Assembly (NCBI GenBank): GCA_963082975.1
Contig: OY720344.1
Coordinates: 27,067,172 to 27,131,171 of the forward strand
DNA from: Labia minor
Taxonomy: Eukaryota > Arthropoda > Insecta > Dermaptera > Spongiphoridae
Direction: 5' to 3'
DNA: 64,000 bases
The stretch's first letter is position 1. Every line of letters starts with the position of its first letter. Below are positions 45,380 through 58,516 of this stretch, in pieces. A model generated the notes under the pieces. That model saw only the letters and a list, made by a program, of their open reading frames with translations. It did no database searches and was not told where the DNA came from. The position numbers and the translations under genes are program-made.

Positions 45380-47779
45380 TAATCAACAACTCACTTAAAT
45401 ACTTATTTATTTTTTTTTAATTTTCTATTAACTAATTGTATCAATGTCTTTTTAGAAAAAATTGACCAAATTAAAATGAAAAGATATTAAATGCCTTATA
45501 TAGTTAAAAGTTAGTTGATAATTTTTTATTTATATGTCATTAAGTCCTTTTGATAGAAATTATGGAATAAAGCTCAATTATATTATATAAATTTCATTCT
45601 GATTGAATAATTATTAAATTATTTTTCCCCCAATACTTATTATATATAATTACAGTTATTTTTTAATATTTAATATTTTTTTTTTCAATTTGATAATAAT
45701 TGCTCTTTATATTAACTAATAGAAATACTTAAACTTTTTTTTAATTTATACATATTAAATGCTTAATTTGGTGAGAGGCCCATTTAATATGTACTTTCCA
45801 TATCAAATCATATCATATATCAAATAGAAAATCTCCATATATAAAACATTTAATTATAATTATAAATATTCAAATTAAAAAAAAACATTTCTAAAGAGAA
45901 ACTTTCATTCCAAAATATATCAAAAGAAGAAATCAACAATGTTTCTAAAAGTTTAAAATGTTTAAGAAAAAAAAGTTTATAATTAGATTCCTTATTCCAG
46001 AGGCATTCTACTTTGGTTTGGACATTCTAACCAATACTTTTTTTATTCAGCTTCTTTTCTAAATTATCAACATGATAATAATAAAAATATTAAAGAGAAA
46101 AAATAAAAGAAAAATACACAATCCAGTAATATATAAATACATGTACTACTATTATATTATCTACTTACTTTTTTACTTATTGTCATTCATTCAATAAAGA
46201 TATAATAATATATTTGTTGATATAACTTTCAAAGAAAAATTTATCATTCACTTTAAAAACCACTTACACATATTTCAGTAAATTCATATATTATATTATA
46301 TTAATAATGAGATATATGATTTATCTTTTTATCATGCAATTTCTAATAAATACAATAAATAACTTAAATGATTCATTTTATTTTATTAATCCTATTCCTT
46401 CCTATTTTTCGTATTTTTATGCCCTGTATGAATTCTAATGGATATCCATATATTTGAAAAAATAATTTTAGAGAAAAATTAATGAAATTCAATTAATTAC
46501 TGGATATAATTAATTACCTATAATTTTTTAGAATTTAAATATTTAAAGAAATGATAAGAGAATTTAACTAAATTAAATGAAGTTACTAGGGGAATGACAA
46601 AACATTGACCTTTGATGTAATGAAAATTAAACAAGGAACAGAGCAAATGTTATCTGTGTAGTAACATTTAATCACTCATTCTACGTTTAATCTTTGAAAA
46701 TGTTATATGCTTTGTATGTTATGCAGATAATTTGGCAGCCTTATAAAACCTATTTAAAATGGTAAATTATAAAGTTTAAAAATACCTTAATACTTTACTT
46801 ATGGAATCTAGGACGTAATATATTTTTAAAAAGAAAATATTGTTAATTTTTTTTTAACAATAATACTATATATTGTTCTTTTAAATAATTTAGGTCAGTT
46901 ATTATCTATTCTTTCTCCATAATTACTTAATTAATAATGTTTTTTTTTATAATATTTCTGTTTATCCATTTTAAATATTTATTTTATTTTACAATTTTTA
47001 AATTATTTAATTTATAATATGAAATATTATTGTTTTATGTATTACAATTATTCAGATTAGTTAACTTTTTTAATTTTAAGCTGTAGTGGACAAAAACGAA
47101 TGTGTATGAATTTATCTTTTTTACTTGCCAACATATTGCATCTCAAATCAAGATGGATACTCATTTATTGATTTCTTTTTCATAAATTTAACATGAAAAC
47201 TTAAAATTACTTAAATGTTTACATTCAATTATAGTTAAAAAAAATATTTTAAATTACTTTTTCATATTTATTATATTTTATATTATTTGGTATAATAATA
47301 AGCATTAATATTTCTTAATCATTTGTAGTAAAACATCACTATTTTACCTATTGCATTACTTATTAAGGTGAAATTTTAATCTCTTTCTCTCTCCTGAAAT
47401 CTAATGTTCTTGTTTGTATATCCTTTTTTTTAGATTTATTGATATACATTTACCCCACACTCCTAAAATTATATAAAAAAAAACCTTTAATCCGATCTCA
47501 AGTTTATTAGGTAATATATAAATATATATAAAGAAACCATTTATTATAGTTATATATTATATAATATAATTAAATAGATAGGTAGATATGGAGTTTTTTA
47601 TTTATATTTGAATTTCAACTGAAAAATTTTATGAAAAATAATCTATTATTGCCTCTTCATTAATAAAAACTAATAAAATATAATGAAAATTTAAAATTAT
47701 ACTTCCTTTAATAATGATACTTAATAATAATAATTATAATAATAATAAATTAAAACATTACCATCATTGAATTTTCATT
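45380..47779. other. AT-rich spacer
   Basis: About 2.4 kb of AT-rich DNA with no supported feature. Confidence 0.55.
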
Positions 47780-48110
47780 TTGTCCTGTTTCTTGTAACTC
47801 TTCAAGAGTTGTTTCTCTGTGGGCGGCATAGATCCCTTGGGTTACCGCGATTCATCCTCTATACGTCTATAGCACCACTCTTTACGAGTTAATTGCAATT
47901 AAACATGCCTTAATTAGTGAAAGCCTATGGAGGGAGCAGCTCCCCAAAGGGAAACTCCGTCATAAGAAATGCTTTTTGAACCTATTTAACGACTTGGTGA
48001 AGAGCACAACTAAGATTTTGTTTCCTCCCGCTTTACAATGAATGCTAGGAAGCGAGAGATTGTTTACCAAAGCTTCTCTCCAAGGTTCCTTCAATTAAAA
48101 ACTTTTTTCT
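47780..48110. other. GC-richer island, unknown
   Basis: About 330 bp of balanced composition, with stops in all frames at short intervals. No recognised repeat. It may be a non-coding exon, regulatory DNA or an old insertion. Confidence 0.2.
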
Positions 48111-48840
48111 TTAAGGTATTAATATATATACAGTTATAATCTTTAGAGTTTTTTTTTCATATTAAAATAAAATTAACATTCATATTATTTTTTTGACATT
48201 CCTTATTTTTGTAAATATATATTGTACATATATACAAATATTAATTTTTTATTTTTAAAAAATTTGAAATTTTAGGAGACCATTAATGATTAATGTAATT
48301 TTGTAAGAATTCTCAATAAGTTCAATTATAATTTTTTATTTTGTATAATATAAATAAATAATAATCTTATATACATTATATGTTGTGTATAATCATATGC
48401 ATACGCGGAATTTGCAATCTTTCAATAACTCAGGGGAAGAGAAGAATTGAAGATTTTCACCAATTATACTAAAGCGTTCCTTTCCTTCTTCAAAATACTT
48501 TCCGTAACAACGTATCTCTTGAAAAGGCTTATTATCCCAAAGATACTCAGTAGTTTATTGTACTTATCAAGATATTCCACCACTTTGTAGATTAGATATT
48601 AAAAAAAAATATCGAACGTTTTTCGCCTCATTTGAGAGGTATTATAAACGATATGGGAAACAATTTCATTTTGAAAAGATCTAATTTGCTGATCTTTGAT
48701 TCTCTACAACCTCAATGATATAATTAATATTCTATAATTATAAACGATAAAATTTAAAAACATATATTTTATTTGAAATAATTGTCAATGCAATCGAATT
48801 TTATATTGATCAAAAATCATCAGTGGATTAAATAAAAAAT
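48111..48840. other. AT-rich spacer
   Basis: AT-rich, with a moderately GC patch at about 48400-48720 lacking motifs. Confidence 0.45.
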
Positions 48841-49494
48841 AAGTTGACCTGTGGCCAGGTCCGAACCGACCGACGGTTTGAAGTAAATTAATTTCCAGCT
48901 ACAGAAACAATTTCAAATAATTTTAATATATCTATTAATGTAATAAAAATAGATATGGATACATAAATAATAAATATAAACATTTTTAATTTTATTTTAT
49001 TTATAATATATATGCAAGACCAGGCTGTGACGTCATGAATGGCTGGGTGACGTCATATAATTTTAAATCAAGAAAAAACTAATAAATATGATTTTTCTCG
49101 AGGATAAAACCAAAACAAAGTGCATTATATATTCGTGGTTATATATAAAAAATCTCCTCATGTGAAATTTGGTATGAAAATAACCCTTCCTATCGTCGAT
49201 CGCTAATACTACGACTTCCGGTTTCCGGATTTGCACCAAAAGTTGATCAATTCATCCCACTGATGCATTAAGTAAATATACCAAATTTCATCAAAATCCG
49301 TTGAGCCGTTCAGGCTGTACACATCTATACGGACGGACAGACGGACAGACGGATAGACGGACGGACAGACATCATGCTAAAAATACTTTTTTCTGTTTAG
49401 AAAATGCATGATTCGTGGAGATATGTAAAAATTTCCACATGTGAAATTTGGTGTGAAAACAATACCTCCCTTACTATTCGTCGGTCGGTAAAAA
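48841..49494 (-). mobile_element. HINE-like element, family Z, copy B
   Basis: Near full copy in minus orientation. The 3' end is at the left: perfect hairpin gacctgtggccaggtc (48845-48860) and accgaccgacgg. The GGAC/GACG microsatellite lies at about 49330-49368. The 5' end is at the right, at tcgtcggtcggtaaaaat. Two gtgacgtcat-like words flank aatggctgg in the 3' half. Confidence 0.78.
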
Positions 49495-50003
49495 TGTAAT
49501 TTCTAATGAGTTATTACTGATTTAATTAGAATAGTAATATAGATAGGTTAAGTGGTAATTATCTGATACCCTATATATTAGTATTTCAATGCCCATACCT
49601 ACACATTGAATAGACGTAAGTGAGTTGATAATAGACAATTTCAATTTAGTTACAACATTGAATCCCACTTAACTTGTGATTGATACTTTCATAAACCATA
49701 CAAAATTTTTAGTAATTAGAAGAAAATTCAATTAATATTATTATATAAAATTGATTTCATGTGAAAGTACATAATAACATTATGAATGAATTAAATAAAT
49801 GCCCAAAGCGAAATAATATATTTTATACACGAGTAATCTCACCTAAATAGCAAAACAAATTTTATATTACCACAGATATTTCTCGATTCAATTTGCTAGT
49901 GAATTTTGAAGTATTTTTTATTTTATTTATTTACGATTACTTTGATTTAGGTTTTTTCCATATCAAATAGTTATGATTAATATGTTTTATCTAGTATAAA
50001 AAT
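49495..50003. other. AT-rich spacer
   Basis: No supportable feature. Confidence 0.5.
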
Positions 50004-50508
50004 AATCTGGATTGTCTCCACTCGACTATCTAGGAAATTTGAATTGGATTAATTAACATATATTATATTTAAATTAAATTATAAAATAAAATAATAATAA
50101 TATTTATTAAACCAATGCGTTTTTGGCTCTTTGTTGATGGCACCAAGTCACGTGCTGGCGCGTTATTGTGAGTCAACCTGTTAAAAAATCAATTCTGGTA
50201 CTGTCAACGATTCAATCAAGCTGAAATTTTATATATAGCAGTTTTATACAATTTTTAATCATGTGAAAAACTATCAAACATATATCTTTATTTTTACGGT
50301 AGTTTTGAATAACACCCGTGTACCAAATTTCATTATTCTAGCTCAAACCGTTTTTGCGTAATCTTGTCTACATATACTCACAAACACACAGACATTTTTC
50401 TCAACCTTAGTGAAAATGTCTCAGGGACCTTCAAAATGTATAAAAACATCAAAATTTCGACATCGAAAATTTTCGTGATCACAATACTATCTGTGGCGAG
50501 ATGGTAAA
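50004..50508 (-). mobile_element. HINE-like element, family X, copy 3
   Basis: Minus orientation. The 3' end tctggattgtctccactcga is at the left and the 5' end ctatctgtggcgagatggta at about 50488-50507. A deletion of about 80-100 bp next to 50300 removes the aaccggaag block. The microsatellite is an acacacag remnant. Confidence 0.7.
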
Positions 50509-52740
50509 AATCAAAAAATATTAGAGAATTTTTTTTTAAATGTATAATTTTATTTCCTCAACTAATTTTATTTTTCTTATGAATAGTATTTACTTAAAAA
50601 AATTAATTAATTTAATGATATTTTAAAGATGATTTAATAAATAAAACTTTTATAAAGGTCTTTAATTTTCAATTTTAATTAAATGGTTTCATTAATATAT
50701 AAATATATATGAATTCATAAAACCATACATCTTGACTTGAAGTGAACCTGTCACTGCATCATTTATGAAGCTAAGAAAACTTAATAAGGATTGAATTACT
50801 ACAAGGGGAAATAAGAAAGTTGTCATCACTTGTCACACACTTTTCATCTTATACTCACAACCTTTTATTTTTTATTTTTTTTTTAAATAAAAATTATAGA
50901 AAAAAAATATTAACCATACTCGTCCTTTGTGGTCTTCATAATAAGTAGTAAGCTATATCTTTTGAAATATTTAAATCAAGTTGGACTCCCACTTACTTCA
51001 AGTGATTTAAATATTACTGTCCTGTATCTAATTGCATATCCAAATAGAGATAAAGAAATGGCAATGAAAACAAAGAATAGAATAGAATTAGACATGAAAA
51101 GGAGTGAAAATTTCAAATATACATAATATTTAACTAAAAACTGATTACGAACAAGATCCGACTAAATACATTTGTCATTAATGTAAAGTTATCTTAGTCT
51201 GATGGAATTTTAAAGAGGGGATCATATCATATCGAAATGTGCCGAGCTTTAATTTTTTGAATTAACTAACTTCTTGAGTAAAAAGAAAAGACGAGGACGA
51301 AGCTCAACAAAGAGGGATTGCCTCTATAATCATACTGAAATTTACAATTCAAATCGGATAAATAATATAGCACGATTTTAATATTATAATTTCTTCTTTC
51401 CAACTTTTTAAGAACAGTGTAATCATCGAGAATTGGTTCTTATTCTTTGAAGCCATTTTTCCAACTGTAATGAAAAAAAATGGTCCTACATTGAGATGAA
51501 TGGAAAAATTCTTTTTCAATAATAATTATTTTAAATTAAAGTTTTTTTTTTTTTTTATTTTAGATTAAATTTTTCTAATTTGATTGAATAATGTCTTTTA
51601 TCATTGATAATTTATTCATTATTATTGATTTGGTGGTTTGTTTTAAATTTAATTCATAATGATGATATCTAATTAAGATTTTTGCATCATTAAATAGTAT
51701 TTTCTTATTAAATCGAGTGTTTTATTTCATTCAACACTTTCTTCTTTAATAATAAATAATATATATATAAAAAAAATACAAGAAACAAATACAAAATATA
51801 CCTTTAAACTTTTTCCACTCCGGATAATTAAATATAAATTATATTCTAAACCAGTTTTTTTTTATCAAGGATTTTACAAAAGGCTAAGAAATATTATCAC
51901 CGAAGAAGATGAGAAAAAAAATCGAACATTAAAAAAAAAACATGGGTTATTGATTGCTTTTAGCTTAGGATGTGTGTGTGTGTGACAAAATAAATGTCTT
52001 GAAGGTATTATTCCTTGAGAATAAAAATGTCTTATTATTAATATTAATATTGTCTTTATTTATATACAAATTAAAGAATATAAATTAAATATTAATAACA
52101 TAAATAACATTAATTTGAGAGATTTCTCCTATTTAGAATATTAATTAAAAATATAAAAATTTCTTATAATCTTTGAAGTCATTCCTTCAAAAATTTTGAT
52201 AGCTCAACAAGCCAGGTGGTGTGTTCTGTAAATTGTTAATATATGTAGAAATGTTTCACGTTTTTCACTGGTCCATTCTGTATATTCGTTTCCCAAAAAT
52301 AGCAACTGATTTTAGAAAATTTGAAATTTATTTTTTATTATTAAAAAAATTTCCTAATAAATATATTGAAAAAAATTATATTTTACAAAAAAGTTAGAAA
52401 TCAATATATAATATATTGTACAATTAGACTTAAGACGTTATGAAATGAAATATAAGTATTGAAAAGATTTGTGTCCTTAATTTAAATTAAAATTTAATCG
52501 ATTTGTTTCTATTGTCCATTTAAAACTTCATAAATTAATTTTTTATGTGAAAAGAGACTACAATAATAATTATGGTTGCTCTTGAAAATAGGTTATGGAA
52601 ATTTCCTGAAACTTTTTACTATCCCAAATAAATAAAATATACTTATCATTTAAAGAAAACTTCTAAGATCCTTTGAGATTTTGTCTTTTTTATAAATTTA
52701 TCTTACATAACAATTTTTCAAAATTATAAATTATAAGGTT
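50509..52740. other. AT-rich spacer
   Basis: About 2.2 kb, AT-rich. The + frame at 50929-51126 and the moderately GC patch at 51180-51330 have no motif or splice context. A tgtgtgtgtg run lies at 51970. Confidence 0.45.
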
Positions 52741-53041
52741 ATTATATAAAAAGGAGGCAGCTAGCCGAGAGTGTAGTATAGCAATTTTCTACACAAGAAG
52801 TCGGCGTTCAATTCCAACTAAGAACAAATTTTTCTAATAAAATTCAATTTAATATCAGCTGCCTCCGGCTCCAGGAACTGTCAGTTCTTGGTTCTATACA
52901 TGCGGAAGGCAACGGGAAACCACCGCAATAACATTCTCAAGAAAAATTATCGTGGCTGGGCAGCTTCTAAGGCTAACCTAGTCATGATTATAGCCAAACT
53001 CCGAAAGGGAGACGGCACCTTAAGAAGAAGATTATATAAAA
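52741..53041 (+). mobile_element. tRNA-derived SINE with target duplication
   Basis: The body spans about 52752-53030. The head carries tagccgagagtg (A-box-like) and ggcgttcaattcc (B-box-like) 32 bases apart. The centre has gcggaaggcaacgggaaacc, which looks like a conserved SINE core, and the tail ends in aagaagaag rather than poly-A. Perfect 11-bp duplication attatataaaa at 52741-52751 and 53031-53041. The 81-codon frame here (52888-53133) is SINE sequence, not a gene. Confidence 0.8.
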
Positions 53042-53559
53042 TTATTATATACAATCAAAGTTCAATTATGAATATTATTTATTTAAAAAAAAAAATAGAA
53101 ACATTTAAAAATATTATGTTTAATTTTATTTAAATTCTTTTATAGTTTAGAAATTTAGGGTTTCTGACAGATGGTTTAAGGGTGTTGTTTTCCCTTTAAA
53201 TAATTTATAAAATGAATAAAATTATAAAAATTATTATATAAAAATTATAATTAAATATCTGCTATCTATATGTTTGATTTACTAAAGTTCTTTTTTAAAT
53301 TTTCATCAAATTTAATAGATATAATAAAATAAAAATAATTTTTAATTCAATTCAATTGTGTATATCATTTTATTAAATACAGAATCAAATAAAGTAATCA
53401 ATATTAAAATTGAAAATTGTTTGATTTTTGTTTATTTTTGTTTATAGAGATTTATAATAATATATCTATATTTATATTGGGTTAAGAGATGATTCTTTTT
53501 AAAAGGATAGACACTTTCAATGAGTTTCTAAGTCTCATTTAAAAAAGATAAGTGAAGAA
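53042..53559. other. AT-rich spacer
   Basis: No supportable feature. Confidence 0.5.
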
Positions 53560-54010
53560 AAATAAGTAAGTTAAAGGGAGAAAATGAAAAAAAGGCAATA
53601 TGCAACGAGTCTTATGATTGGAATTAATATTTCCGATTGGAAGTACATTAGGGCGTAACGTGAAGGAACATGTGGTGCAGATGCGCTGAAGATGATTGAA
53701 TAGCGGCCGAATCGATCCTTTCGCCTTTCAAGTTCTCCGATAGAAACGGCTACGTACACGCGCATACATTACCATACGGAAACAGCGATTTTATCACGTT
53801 CAAATTAAACTCCGATCAAAGAGCAGGCGGACGCATTTAAATTTGTTGAATATTTACACGCGCGTCCCGTCCCTATGCGTTTTCGACTATCATCACCAAC
53901 TGAATTGGGCCCCCGTTAATGGGTGGTTTCCATCCAACCCCCTCTCACCCCCCACCCCCTTCAACAAGAGAGAATGAGAGCTAGAGAGACGGATTCTGCT
54001 CATTTTCACC
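53560..54010. promoter_or_regulatory. CpG-richer island, possible regulatory DNA
   Basis: About 450 bp with many CG pairs (gcggccgaatcgatcc, acacgcgcgtcccgtcc) and a C-rich tract at about 53936-53961. All frames are interrupted, so a coding exon is unlikely. It is the strongest non-coding, non-repeat island here. Function inferred from composition only. Confidence 0.25.
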
Positions 54011-55013
54011 AATCGATCTGTATGTCGCATTATTTTTAAAAGAAAATGTATCATCGTTTGATCCCTTGCTATACATCAGTAACAAAATTGTTTTAATCGA
54101 ATTGGAATTTTGTTTAAATTTTTGTTTGTGAATGCCGTTTTAGCAATTATAAATGATCCGATAACATGTTTTAATTGGTTCCCGAAACAAATTTAAATTA
54201 GTTTCAAATTATACAGTGTTAGGAAATTAGAAAGATTTTTTGTTTCACTCATCTAATTATAACCTACACAAAAATCGAATTGTTTCATTACAATTGACTA
54301 GAAAGCTTTATTCCAACATTTAATTAATAATAGCATTTTTTTTTATATTAATTAAATCACTTAGCTATAGTTTGAAAAACATTTCCACTCTTAGATATAA
54401 ACAATCGTTGTTTGGTTTTGGACATGGCTGTTTTTTTTTTTTGTTTTTTTTTTTTTTGAACCTTTCTTCATTGATCACAAGATTCAATTAGAAGATGAAT
54501 AGATAGATGAAAAGAGAATGAGTGAGAGCGATGGAGAGCGAAAACAAACATGAGATAATTTTCATTAAAGAAAAATCTCATCTTATAAATTCTTTATTTA
54601 TCGGAAAGGTATTAATTTTAATGAAAATAAATAAATACCTTAATAATGATGAATGAAGAAGTTTGTGGTCCACATATTCTGTTTTATAAAAAGAAAAAAA
54701 AATACTGAAATTACGTTGAGAATGACACCCAAAAGAGATTTCAAGTAAATCTCCCTTAAGGTACCAAAATAAAAAGAATATTCTTAAAATGCTCTCTGGA
54801 GAGGTGTTGCTGAGAGGATTTTTGGATAATTCAATGAGGATGAAATAAAAAAATGATAAATCCTTTTGAATGCGGTCTACCATATTTTCGAGGTAGCACT
54901 AAAATAAAACTTGATAGTTTATGATTTTAAATGTTAAAAACAGACAAAAACATTCCACCAATTAGATAATACGGTTATGATGTTTGTAAAAAAATACAAA
55001 ATTATAACAAAAT
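54011..55013. other. AT-rich spacer
   Basis: AT-rich. The 101-codon minus frame at 54578-54883 (PIS-poor, Phe/Ser-rich) has no recognised motif or exon signals and is not called. Confidence 0.4.
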
Positions 55014-55157
55014 AAGCGGGAGTGTCCTCCCCTAGACTTTCCCGCATATAAATAGGTATAAAGAGTTGTGAATGAATATTTAGAATGTGTAAACTTGGTA
55101 TTGATAAAGAGCCAGTTCGTATTAGTTTATTGGTGTCAAATTTGATATTTGGTAACA

Positions 55158-55188
<31 letters not shown>

Positions 55189-55214
55189 TAAAGTGCTACT
55201 TCCGGTTAACTGAT

Positions 55215-55736
55215 ATTTTAAATGTAAAAAAAACAGATATGGATATAATATAAATATTTTTAATTTTATTTTATTTATAATATATAAGGGCTGGCTGTGA
55301 CGTCATGAAGTGCTGGGTGACGTCATATAATTTTAAATTAAGAAAAAACTAATGAAGATGATTTTTCTCGTGGATAAAACCAATACAAAGTGCATAACAC
55401 GTGGAGATATGTCCTCACGTGAAATTTGATATGAAAATAACCCTTCACTTCCTCTCTTCGATCGGCAATACTAGCACTTCCGGTTTCCGGATTTGCACCA
55501 AAAGTTGATCAATTCATCCTACTGATGAATTAAGTAAATATACCAAATTTCATCAAAATCCTTTGAGCCGTTCAGGCTGTACACATCTATACGGACGGAC
55601 GGACGGACAGACATCATGCTAAAAATACTTTTTTCTGTTAAGAAAATGCATGATTCGTGGAGATATGTACCTAAATATCCATAGGTGAAATTTGGTGTGA
55701 AAACAATACCTCCCTTACTATCGTCGGTCGGTAAAA
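55215..55736 (-). mobile_element. HINE-like element, family Z, copy D, nested
   Basis: Minus orientation; the 5' end tatcgtcggtcggtaaaaaa is at the right. The GGAC microsatellite lies at about 55593-55612. It lacks the terminal hairpin and 3' motif, so its left end is truncated. It lies inside family Y sequence. Confidence 0.72.
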
Positions 55737-56032
55737 AAGAAACGCTACTTGTATAGGTAAAATGTCACTTCCGGTAGTCAGAACATGATGAAATTTGGTA
55801 TCTCAATTTTTTTCATATTTTTAAATCTATATACAAAATATGAAGCAAATATCTCGAAGCAAACTGGTACTTTACTTGAAAGGTAAACGCAACCAGTGTA
55901 GGTAAAGTACCACTTCTGGTTAACCGATTTTGACGAAATTTTGATAGAAATCTACAAACTGTGAATAATATCGGTGTACCAAATTTCGAAGTCCTAGCTT
56001 GATTAGTTTTTGAGTAAATTTGCTTACAGACA

Positions 56033-56033
<1 letters not shown>

Positions 56034-56063
<30 letters not shown>

Positions 56064-56080
56064 CATACATACACACACAC
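56034..56080. repeat. (CATA)n microsatellite in HINE core
   Basis: About 11 catA units, then acacacac; this is the variable core of the family Y element. Confidence 0.9.
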
Positions 56081-56407
56081 AGACATAATTCGAAAAATGG
56101 TATTTTCCGACTCAGGGAGGTCTAAAACGTCAAGATCTATTGAAATCTCGAAGTCGAAATTTTTGACGATTCCAATAAAGCCCTTATACGAAGTATGCGG
56201 GAAAGTAAATATATATCTTTTGAAATTTATCTAAAAAATATTATTTATTTTACTAAACAAAAAAAAAATCTAAAATAAAACTTACAATATTATATTCATA
56301 TATTCTATCCTCAAAGAAATATCTGAAAATAATTTATTTTAAATACTTAATTTTAATTTTTCCTCTTACATATTGGTAAGAGTTAATAAATTAAGGTGAT
56401 TCATTTT

Positions 56408-57024
56408 TACTATCTCGTGAGAGATAGTATTGCGATCACGAAAATTTTCAATGTTGAGATTTTGATGTTTTTATATGTTTAGGTTCCTGAATCATTTTTA
56501 CTAAGGTTGAGAAAAATGTCTGTGTGTGTATCTGTGTGTGTGTGTGTGTATGTATGTATGTAACCAAGATTACGCAAAAACGGTTTGAGCTAGAATGATG
56601 AAATTTGGTACATGGGCATTATTCAAAATTCATAGTTTTCTATAAACTTTTGAGAAATGTAGCTCAACCGGAAGAGGGTCATTACTTACAACGTTTTGAT
56701 TTTTTTCCTCTAAAGTGACCGTAAAAATAAAGATATATGTTTGATAATTTTTCACATGATTAATAATTGTATAAAACTGCTATATATAGAATTTCAGCTT
56801 GATTGATTCGCTGAAATTACCAGAATTAATTTTTTAACACTGCAAATCTCACGCGCCAACATGTGACGTGGTGCCATCAACAAAGAGCCAAATATGTGCT
56901 GGTTTAATAAATATTATTTATTAATTTTAATTTATAATTTAATTAATTAAATTTAATTTAAATATAATATATGTTATTTAATCCAATTTAAATTTGCGAA
57001 ATAGTCGAGTGAAGACACTCCAGA
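56408..57024 (+). mobile_element. HINE-like element, family X, copy 4
   Basis: The 5' end actatctcgtgagagatagt is at 56409-56428. (TG)n core at about 56518-56562, then aaatttggtacatggg and aaccggaag. The 3' motif gcgaaatagt is followed by a slightly mismatched hairpin tgaagacactcca. About 90% similar by eye to the 24.6-kb copy along its whole length. Confidence 0.78.
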
Positions 57025-57629
57025 TAATTTTACAATGAAAAGGAGGACAAAATGGTTATGAAAAATCTTTAAAAACTTTAAAATGACAAAACTAAACCGG
57101 CTTTTTCGGTTATTTAATTTTATTACATAAATTAGAGATTAATCAATGTATATAATAATAATAAATTAATATGTGTAAATTATTTTTTAATTTAAATAAA
57201 GTAATTAATAAATAAATATTATTATTATTATTATTATTATTATTTTAATTTAAATGGCAAAGATTTGAATGAAGATATTTTATTATATTTTGGCGATGGA
57301 ATATTTCCGAGTGTACTATATAAAGTACATATTGAAGGTTGCCAAGATTTGTTCTTTGTTCATCTGCAAACGTTTCAGTAAAGGAAAAGATTCCCGCAAC
57401 CCTATATAAAAAAATAAAAGTATTTTTTTTTTATATTTATTCATTCAAAGAAAAGTAAAAGAGGATGGATTATGTGCAAAACCAAAATTCTTATACGAAA
57501 TAGGTAGAAAGATTAATGCTTCCATTTAATTCAAAAGAAATGCCCTAATCACATTTATTGTAAAAAAGTATTAAAATCGAAATAATTAAGTATTAAGAAA
57601 TATTTTTAGGGCCATAATGATGTTGTATT

Positions 57630-58258
57630 TTATCTATCTATCTCTGTGGCCCTACGGAACTCGAAAGTTCTTGGCCGCAGCAGCCACACTTCTCCAAGTG
57701 TCCCTATTCTGAGCCACAACCCTAAAAACCCTATCCTCTCCCATCTCTCTCACGTCCCTTCATAGATTATCCACCCACCACGTCCTTGGTCTTCCAAGCG
57801 GGAGTTTCCCACTCCGTCTTCCGCCCTCTACATATTTTCGCCATTCTTTCCTCTCCCATTCTAGCCACATGTCCTGCCCACCGAAGCCTTCTCGATTTTA
57901 TAATTCTAATTATATCTGGAGATGCATAGAGGTCATGCAATTCCTCGTTATGCAGTATCCGCTATTCCCCGGTGACCTCATCTTTCTTTGGCCCATAAAT
58001 GCTTCGCAGAATCCTATTCTCAAATACTCTAAATCTACTTCGTCACCTAAGGTCATAGACCATGCCTCACACCCATATAATACAACCGGTAAAATAATTG
58101 TTTTATATATTTTAATTTTTATCCCCTTTGATAATAATTTTGATGAGATAAGCCTCTTTACTGCATAATATCAGGCGTTTCCCGATTGTAAACTAGCTTT
58201 AAACTCTTCTCGAATATTATTATCTTTCGTTATTACAGAACCTAATTATTTAAATTTA
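57630..58258 (-). mobile_element. LINE 3' fragment, independent insertion
   Basis: The 3' tail is at the left: tatctatctatctctgtggc, that is (gata)n after gagccacagag. On the minus strand, words such as LGSVITKDNNIREE and FDDEVDL-type RT residues, VTGE, and GHVARM-like residues lie in several frames. There is no Helitron tail, so this shows the LINE's own end. 5'-truncated; no clean target duplication seen. Confidence 0.75.
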
Positions 58259-58427
58259 AATTTTCTTCAGGGGGGAGGGGGGTAAGGAGCTGTTTTGTTC
58301 ATTTAGGATCTATTTTCAGCACTAAAAAAATAATTAAATTTTAGCTTCTAAAGATGATTGACAATAAAAATGAAATATGTAACAAAGAAATGATACATTT
58401 TTAAACAAAATTTATATCTCACAATTA

Positions 58428-58516
58428 TATATATATATTTATATTTATTTATATAGATATATATATATATATATAGGTATATATATATATGGGTATATAT
58501 ATATATATAGGTATAT
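58428..58516. repeat. TA-rich variable repeat with ggta interruptions
   Basis: TA repeats broken by regularly spaced gg/ggg, about every 16-20 bases (aggtatatatatatatgggt), suggesting a higher-order unit. It lies inside the long-TIR element. Confidence 0.8.

Larger units (their letters stand above)
55014..56208 (-). mobile_element. HINE-like element, family Y, copy 2, interrupted
   Basis: The 3' end is at the left: agcgggagtgtcctcccc hairpin and gactttcccgcata (55015-55048). The 5' end is at the right: atacgaagtatgcgggaaag, at about 56187-56204. The microsatellite is (catA)n at about 56034-56072. A family Z copy interrupts it at 55215-55736. Next to the left junction is a second copy of Y-type words (gtgctacttccggttaac), so the insertion involved some duplication or recombination. 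Confidence 0.75.

Noticed and set aside
49325-49370. Repeated ggacagacgg units as a possible CRISPR array
   Set aside because: A tetranucleotide-type microsatellite with no spacers, located in the core of a HINE; the DNA is eukaryotic in character.
54578-54883. 101-codon minus-strand frame
   Set aside because: Low-complexity Phe/Ser/Ile-rich translation, no start context, splice site or family motif.
57300-57330. ctatataaagtac as a promoter of a host gene
   Set aside because: Inside a long-TIR element, with no initiator at the right spacing and no downstream frame.
58428-58516. Regular TA/ggta array as a regulatory or origin element
   Set aside because: A variable TA microsatellite with point interruptions explains it.
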